Positions 31,901-42,134 of a stretch of DNA of 64,000 bases are shown piece by piece. The stretch lies in NCBI GenBank assembly GCA_030144725.1, contig JASKMD010000012.1, forward strand, positions 5,124,623-5,188,622, read 5' to 3'. The notes beneath the pieces were generated by a model that did not search any database, had not been told where the DNA came from, and saw only the letters and a list, made by a program, of their open reading frames with translations. Numbering within the stretch: position 1 is the stretch's first letter; each line of letters starts with the position of its first letter. A program made the position numbers and the translations under genes. The DNA comes from Haematococcus lacustris. Its lineage: Eukaryota > Chlorophyta > Chlorophyceae > Chlamydomonadales > Haematococcaceae.

Positions 31901-32602
31901 CATGCAAGCGCATGAGCACCAACACAGGTGTTGTAGGGAGGTGTGTGGCGCATGGGTGCACAGCTTATTGAACCACAGAGCTCGGCAGTGATTATCCAGG
32001 ATGAGGGCCAGGGTTAGGCAGAGGGATGAAGCCGGCAGGGCCTCTGCCTCTCACCCAACTCACAACACCTGCTTGGACATGATGCAAGCCTGGCCCTACC
32101 TGGCACTCAGACAGAAGCCAAACTAGGACTAACCCAGGCTCACGCCTTCCCCCCAGCAGCGCTGCTCACCTCACCTCACCTCACCTCACCCACACCTCAC
32201 CCTCACCCAACAGTTCGCCCAGCAGCCCAGCCACCTGCCCTGCCCACCCGCCCTGTAGCAGTGGCAGCGCGTGGCTCCACGCTACAGCACACACGCTCCT
32301 CTGTGACGTAGGCACCCCAGCCAGGGCCTGCCTCAAGGCCACCCTAGGACCAGCCTCACACCCAGCAACTCACGACCTACTCGACAGCGCTCCCCTCTCC
32401 TGCTCCCACCCCTCCCACCCCTCCCACCCCTCTCATGCCACATGACCCCGCCAGCCTGGCACCAAGGCTATGCACCTGGGCACCTGTCAGGCCCCTCCCC
32501 CCACCCTGCTGCCTGCCCCACTCCTTCGCCATCGCTTAGCAGCCTGGGCCTTACCTTGCGGCCACGAGCCCTGCTGGCTGGCCTGAGCCCACGCCCCTGC
32601 CC
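28967..32602. other. No gene recognised (copy-2 equivalent of 9228-12864)
   Basis: The same content as in copy 1: unique-looking sequence, C-rich tract and 36-bp repeats at 29578-30058, then about 2.2 kb without convincing exons up to the hydrolase stop. Confidence 0.4.
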
Positions 32603-33082
32603 TCATCCCAGGAAGGCCATGACCTCCTTCAGCACCTTGGTCTGCACCCGGTACTTGAACACGATGTCCGCATGGCCCATGTCCGGGTAGTACAGCAGCT
32701 GAGTGGAGGCGGGGCCCACACCGCCATCCCCTGGCAAACAAGCCACCTCGCCGCCCCCCTGCTCTGCCCCACTGACCAGCATGGTAGCCGGGCCAGTGGG
32801 GGGGAGGGGGAGGGTGTGTGGGGGGGCGCTGCTGGAGGGGCTGGCTGGGGAGGTGAGGGCGAGGAGCTGCGCTGCGCTGGCTGCTGAGCGCGACTGCGCC
32901 TCCAGGTGAACTGCGTGGGCCACCTCCTCGCCGTGCAGCAGCTCGTCCTGGCCACCCACCACCACCAGGGAGTGCGGGGGCAGCTGGCTGGGCTCACTGC
33001 AGGCCAGCAGTTGCCATGCACACACACTCACCCGCCCGCCCGCCCGCTCACCCGCCTGCCTGCCTGCCTGCCTGCCTGCCCG

Positions 33083-33146
<64 letters not shown>

Positions 33147-36100
33147 CCCGCCTGCCTGCCTACCCGCCCACCGCCCACTCGCCAGCCGCCCGCTCACACA
33201 TCCACCCAGGCCCCGTATCAAGGCCCAGCCCAGCCCAGCTCAAAGGATGGGCGGGGAGGGTAGGACACAGGCCAGCAGGCATCAGCAGCAGCAGCAAGAG
33301 CAGTAGGCGACCCGGCTCATCATGTGATGCTAGGCAGCCAGACACCTCCCTGCCCCCCTCACCTTCCCCCCCCTCCTCCCCTCCTCCCCTCCCCCCCCAG
33401 CACCACTCACAGCTGCACGTCCGTCCAGTAAAAGCGGCGGCAGAAGGTTGTGGCGACGTGCAGCTCCCTGGCGATGAGCCGCATGAACACGTCCTTGACC
33501 CAGTGCCACAGGCTGTCCCGCCGGGGAGAGGCGTACAGGAAGGTGTGGAGCAGCTGCGGCATGAACATGCCCAGGCAGACCGGGTCAATCAGCACCATGC
33601 GGTCCACGCGCGCACCGTGCAGCTGGGCTAGGCGTGAGGCCACAAAGGAGCCGTAGGAGTGAGCCACCACGCTGGCCTGCACAGCAGCAGTGAGGGCGAG
33701 GGTTGGGTGGGGGGTCACAAAGGGGGGAGGGGCAGTGTCAGGGCAGCCCCGGGTGCAGGGGAGGCAGCGGCTACAGGTGCAGAGGGAAGGGTTAGGGTTA
33801 GGGTTAGGTAGGGGCTAACCCTAACCCTAACCCTAACCCTAACCCTAACCCAGCGGCTACAGGTGCGGAGGGAAGGCAGCAGGAGGGGGCAGGCTAGTGT
33901 CGGTAGCGGCGGCTGGGGCAGAGGACCACCGCATTGAAGGGCAGGGCAGGGGACAGGGTGCCAGCTGCCCCTCCCCCTACAGCTGGGCGTGTCTCCAGGA
34001 GCCGCAGCAGCAGCAGCCCCCTGCCGCCCGCCCCTCCTCCCCCTCCCCCCACAGGGTGTGCCTCAGCCACGCCCACGGGGGTGCCACAGGGGGTGGCTCT
34101 GACCTTGGCCACGCCCAGGCGGTCCATGATGTGCACCATGGCCAGCGCCACCTGGTCGGCAGTGGGCACCTCGTGGCTCAGCCGCATGCCCACCCAGGGG
34201 AACTCCAGCACCACCAGGGGCTGGGCCCGGGCGGCGGCGGTGCGGCGCATGCGCAGCAGGATCTGGAGGTAGGTCAGCAGCCCCACACCCACACCGTGCA
34301 GGAACACGATGGGGGTCAGGGGGGGCGGGGCAGGAGGGGCAGGCGGGGCTGCTGCTGCCCCTGGGCCAGAGGGCGGGAGGGCCAGCAGCAGCCTCCCCCC
34401 ACAAGGCCCCTGGGGCACCCCCCCAGCCCCCTGCACTGCGTCCTCTGCTTCTAAGCTGCTGTGCCTGATGCTGCTCTCAGGGTGGCAGGAGGCAGGAGGA
34501 CGTGTTGACGAGGTCAGCCCAGCTGCCTGGTCTCTGCCGCCTCCTCCTCTCCCCCGCCCCTGCTGCTGCTGGCCCTCTACACCGCTTGACATGCAGTGCT
34601 TGCTGTCAGCGCTCAGGGCACTGCTACCCACGCTCTGCAGCAGAGTCCTCTCCCCCTGTCCCTCCACCTCCTCTTGCCCCTGCTGCCGCCCCTGCCCCTC
34701 CCTCCCCCCCTGCCCCTGCTGCTGCCCCTCTGCAGACGAAGCAGGCCCCAGCGGTGCTCCAACCCTGGTCTGCTCCAGCGCCCCCCTGGCCCCCTCTGCC
34801 TCACTCGCATCACACTTCAACGCCTGAGGCAGTGGGGTGCGAGGTAGGGAGGCTGCCACGTCAGCCAGGCCAGTGACGGCCAGGTAGGTGTCAGCCACTG
34901 AGCCCACGTCCTGGCTGCTAGCCGTGGACGCCATTACGCCTGCCAGCTGTGCCTGCAGCAGCTGATGCAGCTGAGGGGTGGCGGCAGGGACCAGCTGCTG
35001 GGCTGTGTCTCGTGCAGTGGCTGGGGTCAGGGTCAGGTCGGGGGTGAACCTGCCGCAGCAGGCAGGAGCAACAAGGGGCAAGAACAAGGGTAGCTGGGAC
35101 AGCAGGCAGAGGCAGGCTGCACCCTGCTGTTGCCATACCTCTCTAACAGCTCACTCCACCACCCTCGCATTATGTCCTCTGCTTGTTTCCTCCGCCATCA
35201 TACACCACCGCTGGTTCACTCCACCACCTTTGATTAGTTTCCTCCACCATACAGCTCTACTGTTTCCCTCCACCACCCTATCTTGAGCCAGGCGACGACG
35301 CCCCCAGCACCAAGCACAAAGCCAGCAGGGCAGGGTAGGGGCAAGGGTGGGCAGAGGATGCTGGGGCGAGGGGTGAAGGGCAGAGCAGGGCGGCACAGAG
35401 CTTGGCTAAGTGCTGCTGGCGTGTGCAACTGGCTGGGCGGAAGATGCTGAGATCTTCTTGTTCATTTCTCCACCACCCGCTGATTGCTTTCTTCACCAAC
35501 CTCCACTGACTGTTTCCACCACACACCTCTGCTTGATTTCCCCACCATCCCGCTGTAGCCTCTCTTGCAGCTGCCCAGTAGCAAGTGGTGCAAAGTGTGA
35601 CTGTCTACTGCTTCTATGTCTTTCTGTTGATGATCATCATGCACCTCAGCGCCATGCTGCATGCAAGCCATGCAAGCCTATGTGTGAGAGCCACACTGCC
35701 ACCCAGCAGTGCCATGTAGGGGTCAAGGCCATGTTGCGGCTAAGTCAGGCCGTACCAGAAGGTCAAGCCGCCAGCGCTACCCTGACGGAAGCCCATGAGG
35801 CGCATGGCGCTCCAGCTAATGGCGGCGCATGCCTCCATGCACAGGTAAAAGGTCAGCGGCCGGTACTGCACTCGCACTGGCTGGTGCAGGTGCCACATGG
35901 CCTGCGTGGAGGGGGAGGCGGCAGCCTGCTACCCCAGAGCTGATAGACTGCACCTGATGCCAGCAAGACTCACAGCGCGCAGACAGGGGAGGAAGGACAG
36001 CGCGTGCGCTGCCCTGCCGCCTGCCCCCCTGCTGCACCCCTGCTGCACCTGCCCTGCACCTGCACAGCTGTTACTGCCATACCTGCTTTCGCCGTAGCCC

Positions 36101-37318
36101 TGGCAGTGCACACCATCTGCCATTACCATTTTCCCCTAGCATGTTCCATCACCCATATTCACTAGCATCTCTCATCACCAACTGGCAAGCAGCATGTCAT
36201 GCTGGCGACACACCCGACACCATAGCCACAAGCAGATAAGCTGCAGTCGCTCCTGGCCCCCTCATCCTCCCCCCTGGCTGACCCCCGCCTAGCAGACTCC
36301 CGCCTCTGCCCACCTTCAAATGCGGGTTGTAACCGTCAGGGACGCTCTCCAGCTTGAAGCTGGCCTGCAGCCTGTCCACCATCTCCGACAGCAGCTCCCC
36401 ATGTCCCTCTGCCAGCATGGCGTCCCTGAACCACATGCCCACACCACGCCATGACAACCCGATTGTACACATCCCGAACACATGATCACACATCACACAC
36501 AAAACCGTCACATGCATCACACATGTCAGCAGCACAGCATGGTTGATTGGTTGGAACCGGCATGTGAGAGTAGGAGAATGCAGGCAAAGCAGCAGCAAGG
36601 TGGCAGCTGGGGAAGGGCACTGTGCCAGGCAAGGACGTCCCTAGCACCAAGCTAAGCCAGCAGGGCAGGGTAGGGGCAAGGTAGGGTTGGGTGGAGTGTG
36701 CTGGGGCGAGGGGGGAGGGGCAGGGTAGGGCAGGGCAGAGCCTGGCTGAGTGCTGTTGGCGTGTGTGCACCTATTGGCCACCACCATCACCATCACCATC
36801 ACCATTCCCTCTCACCACCACCACCACCACCACCACCACCACCACCACCACCACCACCATCATCAGCATCATCACCGCCATTGCTGCTGCCACCACCACC
36901 ACCACCACCAGGTGACAATCAAAATACAAGGCGCTCACCTGTCGTGCCTCCTCCAAGTCAGCATGCCACCTTCCCTCTCACCTGGTTGTGTAGTAGAAGG
37001 AGTGGGCGATGTGGTCCTCGAGGTTGCCACGTCTCACGGTGTGCCTGCGTGTGCAGCGCCTGGGCTCTGACACACCCCAGCCCCAGCAATCATACCCAGC
37101 AGATCACAGGTGGCAGGAGCCAGCCGCGGCGCCTGCGCAGCGGAGCTGTATACCTACTCTCTACCTGACGCAGCAAGTGGGAAGAGACGCAGCTCACCAG
37201 GGAGCACCTAGGAACCACGTCTGAATGTGGGCCTGGAACTTGCCAGTCAGCTCTGATTTGCTGTTGAACGTCTTGACAAAGTCCAGCACACGTTGGAAGA
37301 CAAGCTGGCCGTCCAGCT
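32603..37318 (-). CDS. Alpha/beta-hydrolase family protein, seven exons seen, N-terminus missing
   Basis: Minus-strand exons with matching phases: 37318-37198, 37044-36982, 36425-36314, 35901-35756, 35049-34104, 33676-33411 and 32996-32603 (TGA). Joins complete codons cleanly, for example LGAP-W-HTVRRG and GGLTF-W-FTPDLT. The core has the oxyanion strand VFLHGVGVG, the nucleophile elbow AHSYGS, the acid in GGQDELL and the histidine in DMGHADIV, so the Ser-Asp-His triad is complete. N-terminal exons (WFLGAP, YRPLTFYLCMEACAAISWSA) suggest a membrane-associated lead domain as in fungal and algal relatives; substrate unknown. The 34104-35049 exon includes about 150 residues of Gln/Gly/Ser-rich filler. 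No start codon was found; upstream sequence from about 37430 is unrelated repeat DNA. Confidence 0.85.
33048..33167. repeat. (TGCC)n microsatellite in a hydrolase intron (copy 2)
   Basis: The same run as at 13310-13425, longer by one TGCC unit. Confidence 0.9.
33765..33876. repeat. Head-to-head telomeric repeat flanked by a 26-bp direct repeat
   Basis: GGGTTA units (from 33789) switch through GGTAGGGGCT into about six CCCTAA units (to 33851). G-strand then C-strand is the order of two fused chromosome ends. On both sides lies CAGCGGCTACAGGTGC(A/G)GAG plus GGAAGG (33765-33790 and 33851-33876), differing at one base. The block sits in an intron of the hydrolase gene. Confidence 0.9.
36779..36911. 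repeat. (CAC/CAT)n microsatellite in a hydrolase intron
   Basis: Trinucleotide CAC runs with CAT interruptions. They give spurious poly-His and poly-Val frames. Confidence 0.9.
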
Positions 37319-37351
37319 CTGTGAGTGGAGTATTCAGGGGTGTGAAGGGCA

Positions 37352-37831
37352 GTGCGTCAGCGTTATGGGGTGGAAGAAAGGGTGGAAGGTGCAGCCAGCG
37401 CACCACTGGGTCGGTGCTCATCAGGCAAGCGCGTTAAGCGTCGCCGTGCTGCCGAGAAGAAGAGCCAGAAGGCTAGCTCGGCGGCGCACAGAGCTATCCC
37501 CGCTGTGCGCAGGGGCCTGCCGATTAGCTTTAGTAACCACCGGACGTCGGCTAAGACCCGCCACGCTAAACGTATAAGACGCCGGAGGGTCGACGCCCCG
37601 CGCCGAGACAGCGCAAGACCGAGCAAGGAGATGCGCGACATGCCCGACATAAATGAGTACTCTTCTCGTAATTTACTCTGCGTGCGGTTGACAGTCAATC
37701 AAAGGTTCGGCGACAACGGACTGCTGCCCGGTTTACACTTTTTACGAATAAGCACGCCATGCCCGAGGGCGTCGGATTTTCTACACGGGGAGGCGTGCGG
37801 GATTCGTAGCTCTAAAAGCATATTGCCGTGA
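37352..37831 (+). CDS. Basic ORF of unknown origin, possibly antisense coding
   Basis: A 159-codon frame. From about 37430 on, base use changes (lower GC, no low complexity) and the product becomes Lys/Arg-rich: KRVKRRRAAEKKSQKASSAA, later TSAKTRHAKRIRRRRVDAP. The end is ordinary-looking (RFGDNGLLPGLHFLRISTPC). The opposite strand is also open over 37699-38061 (SVEVDEGQFVLCASHIAILF), so either strand or neither may be real. Part of the antisense frame recurs at about 41262-41345 (DEGQPVLCASHIAILL), which points to a repeated element. I do not recognise a family. Confidence 0.3.
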   Translation: MRQRYGVEERVEGAASAPLGRCSSGKRVKRRRAAEKKSQKASSAAHRAIPAVRRGLPISFSNHRTSAKTRHAKRIRRRRVDAPRRDSARPSKEMRDMPDINEYSSRNLLCVRLTVNQRFGDNGLLPGLHFLRISTPCPRASDFLHGEACGIRSSKSILP

Positions 37832-38061
37832 AGCAATGAGGAGACAGCTACATAGCTTCTGGTAAGGTTGCGCACAGGTTTACGTACCCTTCCCTTGCTA
37901 TCCGGAAAAAGAATTGCGATGTGGCTCGCGCACAGCACAAACTGACCTTCATCGACCTCCACAGAGCAAGGTAGATAAACATGCCTCACACCGTTCAAAC
38001 TATGAAAAAACCACGCTCTCCAGGGCTGTGGGCTTGCCAGGAATACAAGAGAAAGCTGCAA
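37699..38061 (-). CDS. Antisense ORF related to a fragment at 41.3 kb, unknown
   Basis: About 120 codons without an early ATG (the upstream limit is an in-frame TAG), ending TGA. The central SVEVDEGQFVLCASHIAILF is matched by a second, diverged copy near 41262-41345 in the same orientation, where it soon stops. Two copies on either side of the inverted repeat suggest a mobile or duplicated source. It could be a protein exon, but function is unknown. Confidence 0.3.
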   Translation of the reverse strand: MQLSLVFLASPQPWRAWFFHSLNGVRHVYLPCSVEVDEGQFVLCASHIAILFPDSKGRVRKPVRNLTRSYVAVSSLLHGNMLLELRIPHASPCRKSDALGHGVLIRKKCKPGSSPLSPNL

Positions 38062-38984
38062 CTATTTACTGCGGGGTCAAAACGTGGATTCACCGAAGCA
38101 GTCGCGAGACTTTCGGAAGGTTCCGTTGACCGGTAGCCTCGCCAATGCGAAAAGGGTAATTCACACGGTTAGAAATCGCACAATACTCGGATTTTGTACA
38201 TCAGCAAAAGGCCGAAAACTTGGGGGCCCCAACCGCCAGCTCCGCCAGGCCGCAGCCGCACCCACCCGCAGCAAGACTCGCCCAGCACGTTGCGGGGCAA
38301 CCAAAGAGCTGGCTCCCCTGCGCCCGCCCCCACCCCAACGCTGAACGCTGCTCAACAACGCATTGCAGCCAGGTTACCCACGCCGAGAGCGGGGCGCAGG
38401 CCACACCGTAAAGTTCAGCATGGGCGGTGCTGCCACGCTGCCGGCCCAGCCAGCCCAGCCTAGCCCAGCCTATGCGAAGGCGAAATCGCCCTGTTCAGCC
38501 TGCTCCCCAGCGTGCGTCTCAACGTGCAACTCACGACCAGCCGGAGCTCTAGGACCGCCACATCCCAGCCCTGCCCCACCCCCTCCCAGCCTTGCGTTGC
38601 CCCTCCCCTCCCTGCCCAGCCCTGCCCCACCCCCTCCTAGCCCTGCCCCACCCCATCCCAGCCCTGCACCACCCCCTCCTAGCCCTGCCCCACCCCATCC
38701 CAGCCCTGCCCACCCCATCCCAGCCCTGCCCCACCCCCCCCCAGGCCCTGCCTCACCCCCCCCTAGCCCTGCCCCACCCCCCCCCCAGCCCTGCCCCACC
38801 CCCTCCCAGCCCTGCCTTACCCCATCCCAGCCCTGCCCCCCCCCCCCCCAGGCCCTGCCTCACCCCCCCCTAGCCCTGCCCCACCCCCCCCCAGCCCTGC
38901 CCCATCCCCTCCCAGCCTTGCGTTGGCCCTCCCTGCCCTGGCCTGCCCTGTTCTGCCCTGCCCTGCCCTGCCCTGCCTGCCTAC

Positions 38985-39638
38985 CTGCCCTGCCCTGCCC
39001 TGCCCTGCCCTGCCCTGCCCTGCCCTGCCCTGCCCTGCCCTGCCCTGCCCTGCCCTGCCCTGCCCTGCCCTGCCCTGCCCTGCCCTGCCCTGCCCTGCCC
39101 TGCCCTGCCCTGCCCTGCCCTGCCCTGCCCTGCCCTGCCCTGCCCTGCCCTGCCCTGCCCTGCCCTGCCCTGCCCTGCCCTGCCCTGCCCTGCCCTGCCC
39201 TGCCCTGCCCTGCCCTGCCCTGCCCTGCCCTGCCCTGCCCTGCCCTGCCCTGCCCTGCCCTGCCCTGCCCTGCCCTGCCCTGCCCTGCCCTGCCCTGCCC
39301 TGCCCTGCCCTGCCCTGCCCTGCCCTGCCCTGCCCTGCCCTGCCCTGCCCTGCCCTGCCCTGCCCTGCCCTGCCCTGCCCTGCCCTGCCCTGCCCTGCCC
39401 TGCCCTGCCCTGCCCTGCCCTGCCCTGCCCTGCCCTGCCCTGCCCTGCCCTGCCCTGCCCTGCCCTGCCCTGCCCTGCCCTGCCCTGCCCTGCCCTGCCC
39501 TGCCCTGCCCTGCCCTGCCCTGCCCTGCCCTGCCCTGCCCTGCCCTCCCCTGCCCTCCCCTGCCCTGCCCTGCCCTGCCCTGCCCTGCCCTGCCCTGCCC
39601 TGCCCTGCCCTGCCCTGCCCTGCCCTGCCCTGCCCTGC
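38985..39638. repeat. (CCCTG)n array, about 130 units
   Basis: A continuous pentamer run with two CCCCTGCCCTC-type interruptions near 39541-39560. Confidence 0.96.
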
Positions 39639-40308
39639 TTGTAGGTGTGTGGCTGTGCAGGTTGTAGGTGTGTTGCAGTGCATGAGCAGCTGTAGCAGCA
39701 GGCTGTAATGCATGAGCAGCCGTGCATGGGCAGCAGCAGGAGTGTATGGGCAGCAGCAGCAGGCTGTCGGTATGTGGCAGTGCAGGCTGCAGGTAGCAGC
39801 AGGCTGGAGGTGTGCTTCAGTGCATGAGTAGCAGGGGGGGGTGGGGCAGGGCTAGGGGGGGGTGAGGCAGGGCCTGGGGGGGGGGGGGGGCAGGGCTGGG
39901 GGGGGGGGGGGCAGGGCTGGGCAGGGAGGGGAGGGGCAACGCAAGGTTGGGAGGGGATGGGGCAGGGCTGGGATGTGGCGGTCCTAGAGCTCCGGCTGGT
40001 CGTGAGTTGCACGTTGAGACGCACGCTGGGGAGCAGGCTGAACAGGGCGACTTCGCCTTCGCATAGGCTGGGCTAGGCTGGGCTGGCTGGGCCGGCAGCG
40101 GGGCAGCACCGCCCATGCTGAACTGTACGGTGTGGCCTGCGCCCCGCTCTCGGCGTGGGTAACCTGGCTGCAATGCGTTGTTGAGCAGCGTTCAGCGTTG
40201 GGGTGGGGGCGGGCGCAGGGGAGCCAGCTCTTTGGCTGCCCCGCAACGTGCTGGGCGAGTCTTGCTGCGGGTGGGTGCGGCTGCGGCCTGGCGGAGCTTG
40301 CTGATGTA

Positions 40309-40428
40309 CCAGGGCAGGGCAGGGCAGGGCAGGGCAGGGCAGGGCAGGGCAGGGCAGGGCAGGGCAGGGCAGGGCAGGGCAGGGCAGGGCAGGGCAGGGC
40401 AGGGCAGGGCAGGGCAGGGCAGGGCAGG
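40309..40428. repeat. (CAGGG)n array, about 24 units
   Basis: The inverted counterpart of the 38985 array, abutting the full right arm at 40429 and the truncated arm at 40308 (junction GATGTACCAGGGCAGGG). Confidence 0.95.
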
Positions 40429-41402
40429 TAGGCAGGCAGGGCAGGGCAGGGCAGGGCAGAACAGGGCAGGCCAGGGCAGGGAGGGCCAACGCAAGGCTGG
40501 GAGGGGATGGGGCAGGGCTGGGGGGGGGTGGGGCAGGGCTAGGGGGGGGTGAGGCAGGGCCTGGGGGGGGGGGGGGCAGGGCTGGGATGGGGTAAGGCAG
40601 GGCTGGGAGGGGGTGGGGCAGGGCTGGGGGGGGGTGGGGCAGGGCTAGGGGGGGGTGAGGCAGGGCCTGGGGGGGGGTGGGGCAGGGCTGGGATGGGGTG
40701 GGCAGGGCTGGGATGGGGTGGGGCAGGGCTAGGAGGGGGTGGTGCAGGGCTGGGATGGGGTGGGGCAGGGCTAGGAGGGGGTGGGGCAGGGCTGGGCAGG
40801 GAGGGGAGGGGCAACGCAAGGCTGGGAGGGGGTGGGGCAGGGCTGGGATGTGGCGGTCCTAGAGCTCCGGCTGGTCGTGAGTTGCACGTTGAGACGCACG
40901 CTGGGGAGCAGGCTGAACAGGGCGATTTCGCCTTCGCATAGGCTGGGCTAGGCTGGGCTGGCTGGGCCGGCAGCGTGGCAGCACCGCCCATGCTGAACTT
41001 TACGGTGTGGCCTGCGCCCCGCTCTCGGCGTGGGTAACCTGGCTGCAATGCGTTGTTGAGCAGCGTTCAGCGTTGGGGTGGGGGCGGGCGCAGGGGAGCC
41101 AGCTCTTTGGTTGCCCCGCAACGTGCTGGGCGAGTCTTGCTGCGGGTGGGTGCGGCTGCGGCCTGGCGGAGCTGGCGGTTGGGGCCCCCAAGTTTTCGGC
41201 CTTTTGCTGATGTACAAAATCCGAGTATTGTGCGATTTCTAACCGTGTGAACTATCTGAAGGTTGCCCACTGGTTTACGATGATTGAGATAGAAGGATTG
41301 CGATGTGGCTCGCGCACAATACAGGTTGACCTTCATCGCAGCAGTGCATCAGCAGCAACTGAGGATTCTTAACCTCCACGAGCAAGGTAGATCAACATGC
41401 CT

Positions 41403-42134
41403 TCATGAGCTACCTGACCCACAGCTCACAAGCAGCCAGCTTCTGGCAGCTACACGCTCTATGCTGCTGGCTGCTCGCTGAACTTTCCTGCTCTGCAGCA
41501 CTGCTCCACTGCAGCACCAATTGCGGCGGCCCAGCATTTGCCGGGCCCGCCATACAGTCTGCCAAGACTCTGCCCAGGTGCTTGCGGCCGCCCACCCAGG
41601 ACCTGTACACTGTCTAGGGCTCGGGTTCCCTTCTTTGTCTAGGGCTGTAGGAGGCACACGTGTTAGCAGCTCATGTGCATGGGGGCCTGAACTGCAGCTG
41701 GCGCGCCTGAACTCCTTGGCTGCTGAGCCAGCAAGACTCTGGACACACAGCATTCCGCGTGTGTCACAGCACAGCAGTGCATTAGCAGTGCTGTGGTGCT
41801 GCTGATAGCAAACTGACTGGCCAGGCAGCCCAAGGGGAGGCAGGCAGAGGGTCGGGTCTTGTCTGGTGTGGCGAGGGGCTGACAGTAGGCGGCGCCGACC
41901 TGCCTAGCTCCACTGCCTGGTCGTGATAGCATCAACCTACTTTGCGCAGTGCACTCACAGCAGGCCCCCACAGCCTCTCACCTTGGCCCTGCCACAAGCT
42001 CCATCCCAACATCAAGCAAACACATGCAAGGCCCTTAAATGCCCTCTCCAGACCTGACAGCCAAGGCCAGCACTCTCCCCAGCCTGCATGTGCGCCTGCC
42101 GCAGGGCGTCTAGGGCTGTGCCACCACTGTGCCC
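41403..42134. other. No gene recognised upstream of the FAM133-like gene
   Basis: Short frames on both strands without splice-consistent links. The last few hundred bases probably include the promoter and 5' leader of the next gene, but no TATA or other motif stands out. Confidence 0.4.

Larger units (their letters stand above)
25908..33816 (+). repeat. Long direct repeat, copy 2 (right of the LINE)
   Basis: Near-identical to 7501-14074. It differs mainly in the transposon load: the 559-bp insertion of copy 1 is absent at 26990 and a related 1,891-bp insertion lies at 27076-28966. It connects on its right to the intact remainder of the hydrolase gene, whereas copy 1 connects on its left to the older upstream sequence. 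Confidence 0.93.
38160..41251. repeat. Large inverted repeat built on pentamer arrays
   Basis: The left arm 38160-38985 (TTCACACGGTTAGAAATCGC at its outer end) is repeated inverted at 40429-41251. Inside lie a long (CCCTG)n array, a 190-bp centre, a third partial inverted arm (39833-40308, which lacks the outer end of the full arm) and a shorter (CAGGG)n array. The flanks also carry a direct repeat: TTGCGATGTGGCTCGCGCAC occurs at about 37914 and about 41299. No gene; the many long frames here are pentamer artefacts. Confidence 0.88.

Noticed and set aside
33897..34876. Plus-strand Ala/Pro-rich frames
   Set aside because: They are antisense to the long hydrolase exon 34104-35049, which joins both neighbours in phase.
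38363..41048. Very long Pro/Leu/Ala-rich and Gly/Arg-rich frames
   Set aside because: They come from (CCCTG)n and (CAGGG)n arrays and their flanking low-complexity arms.
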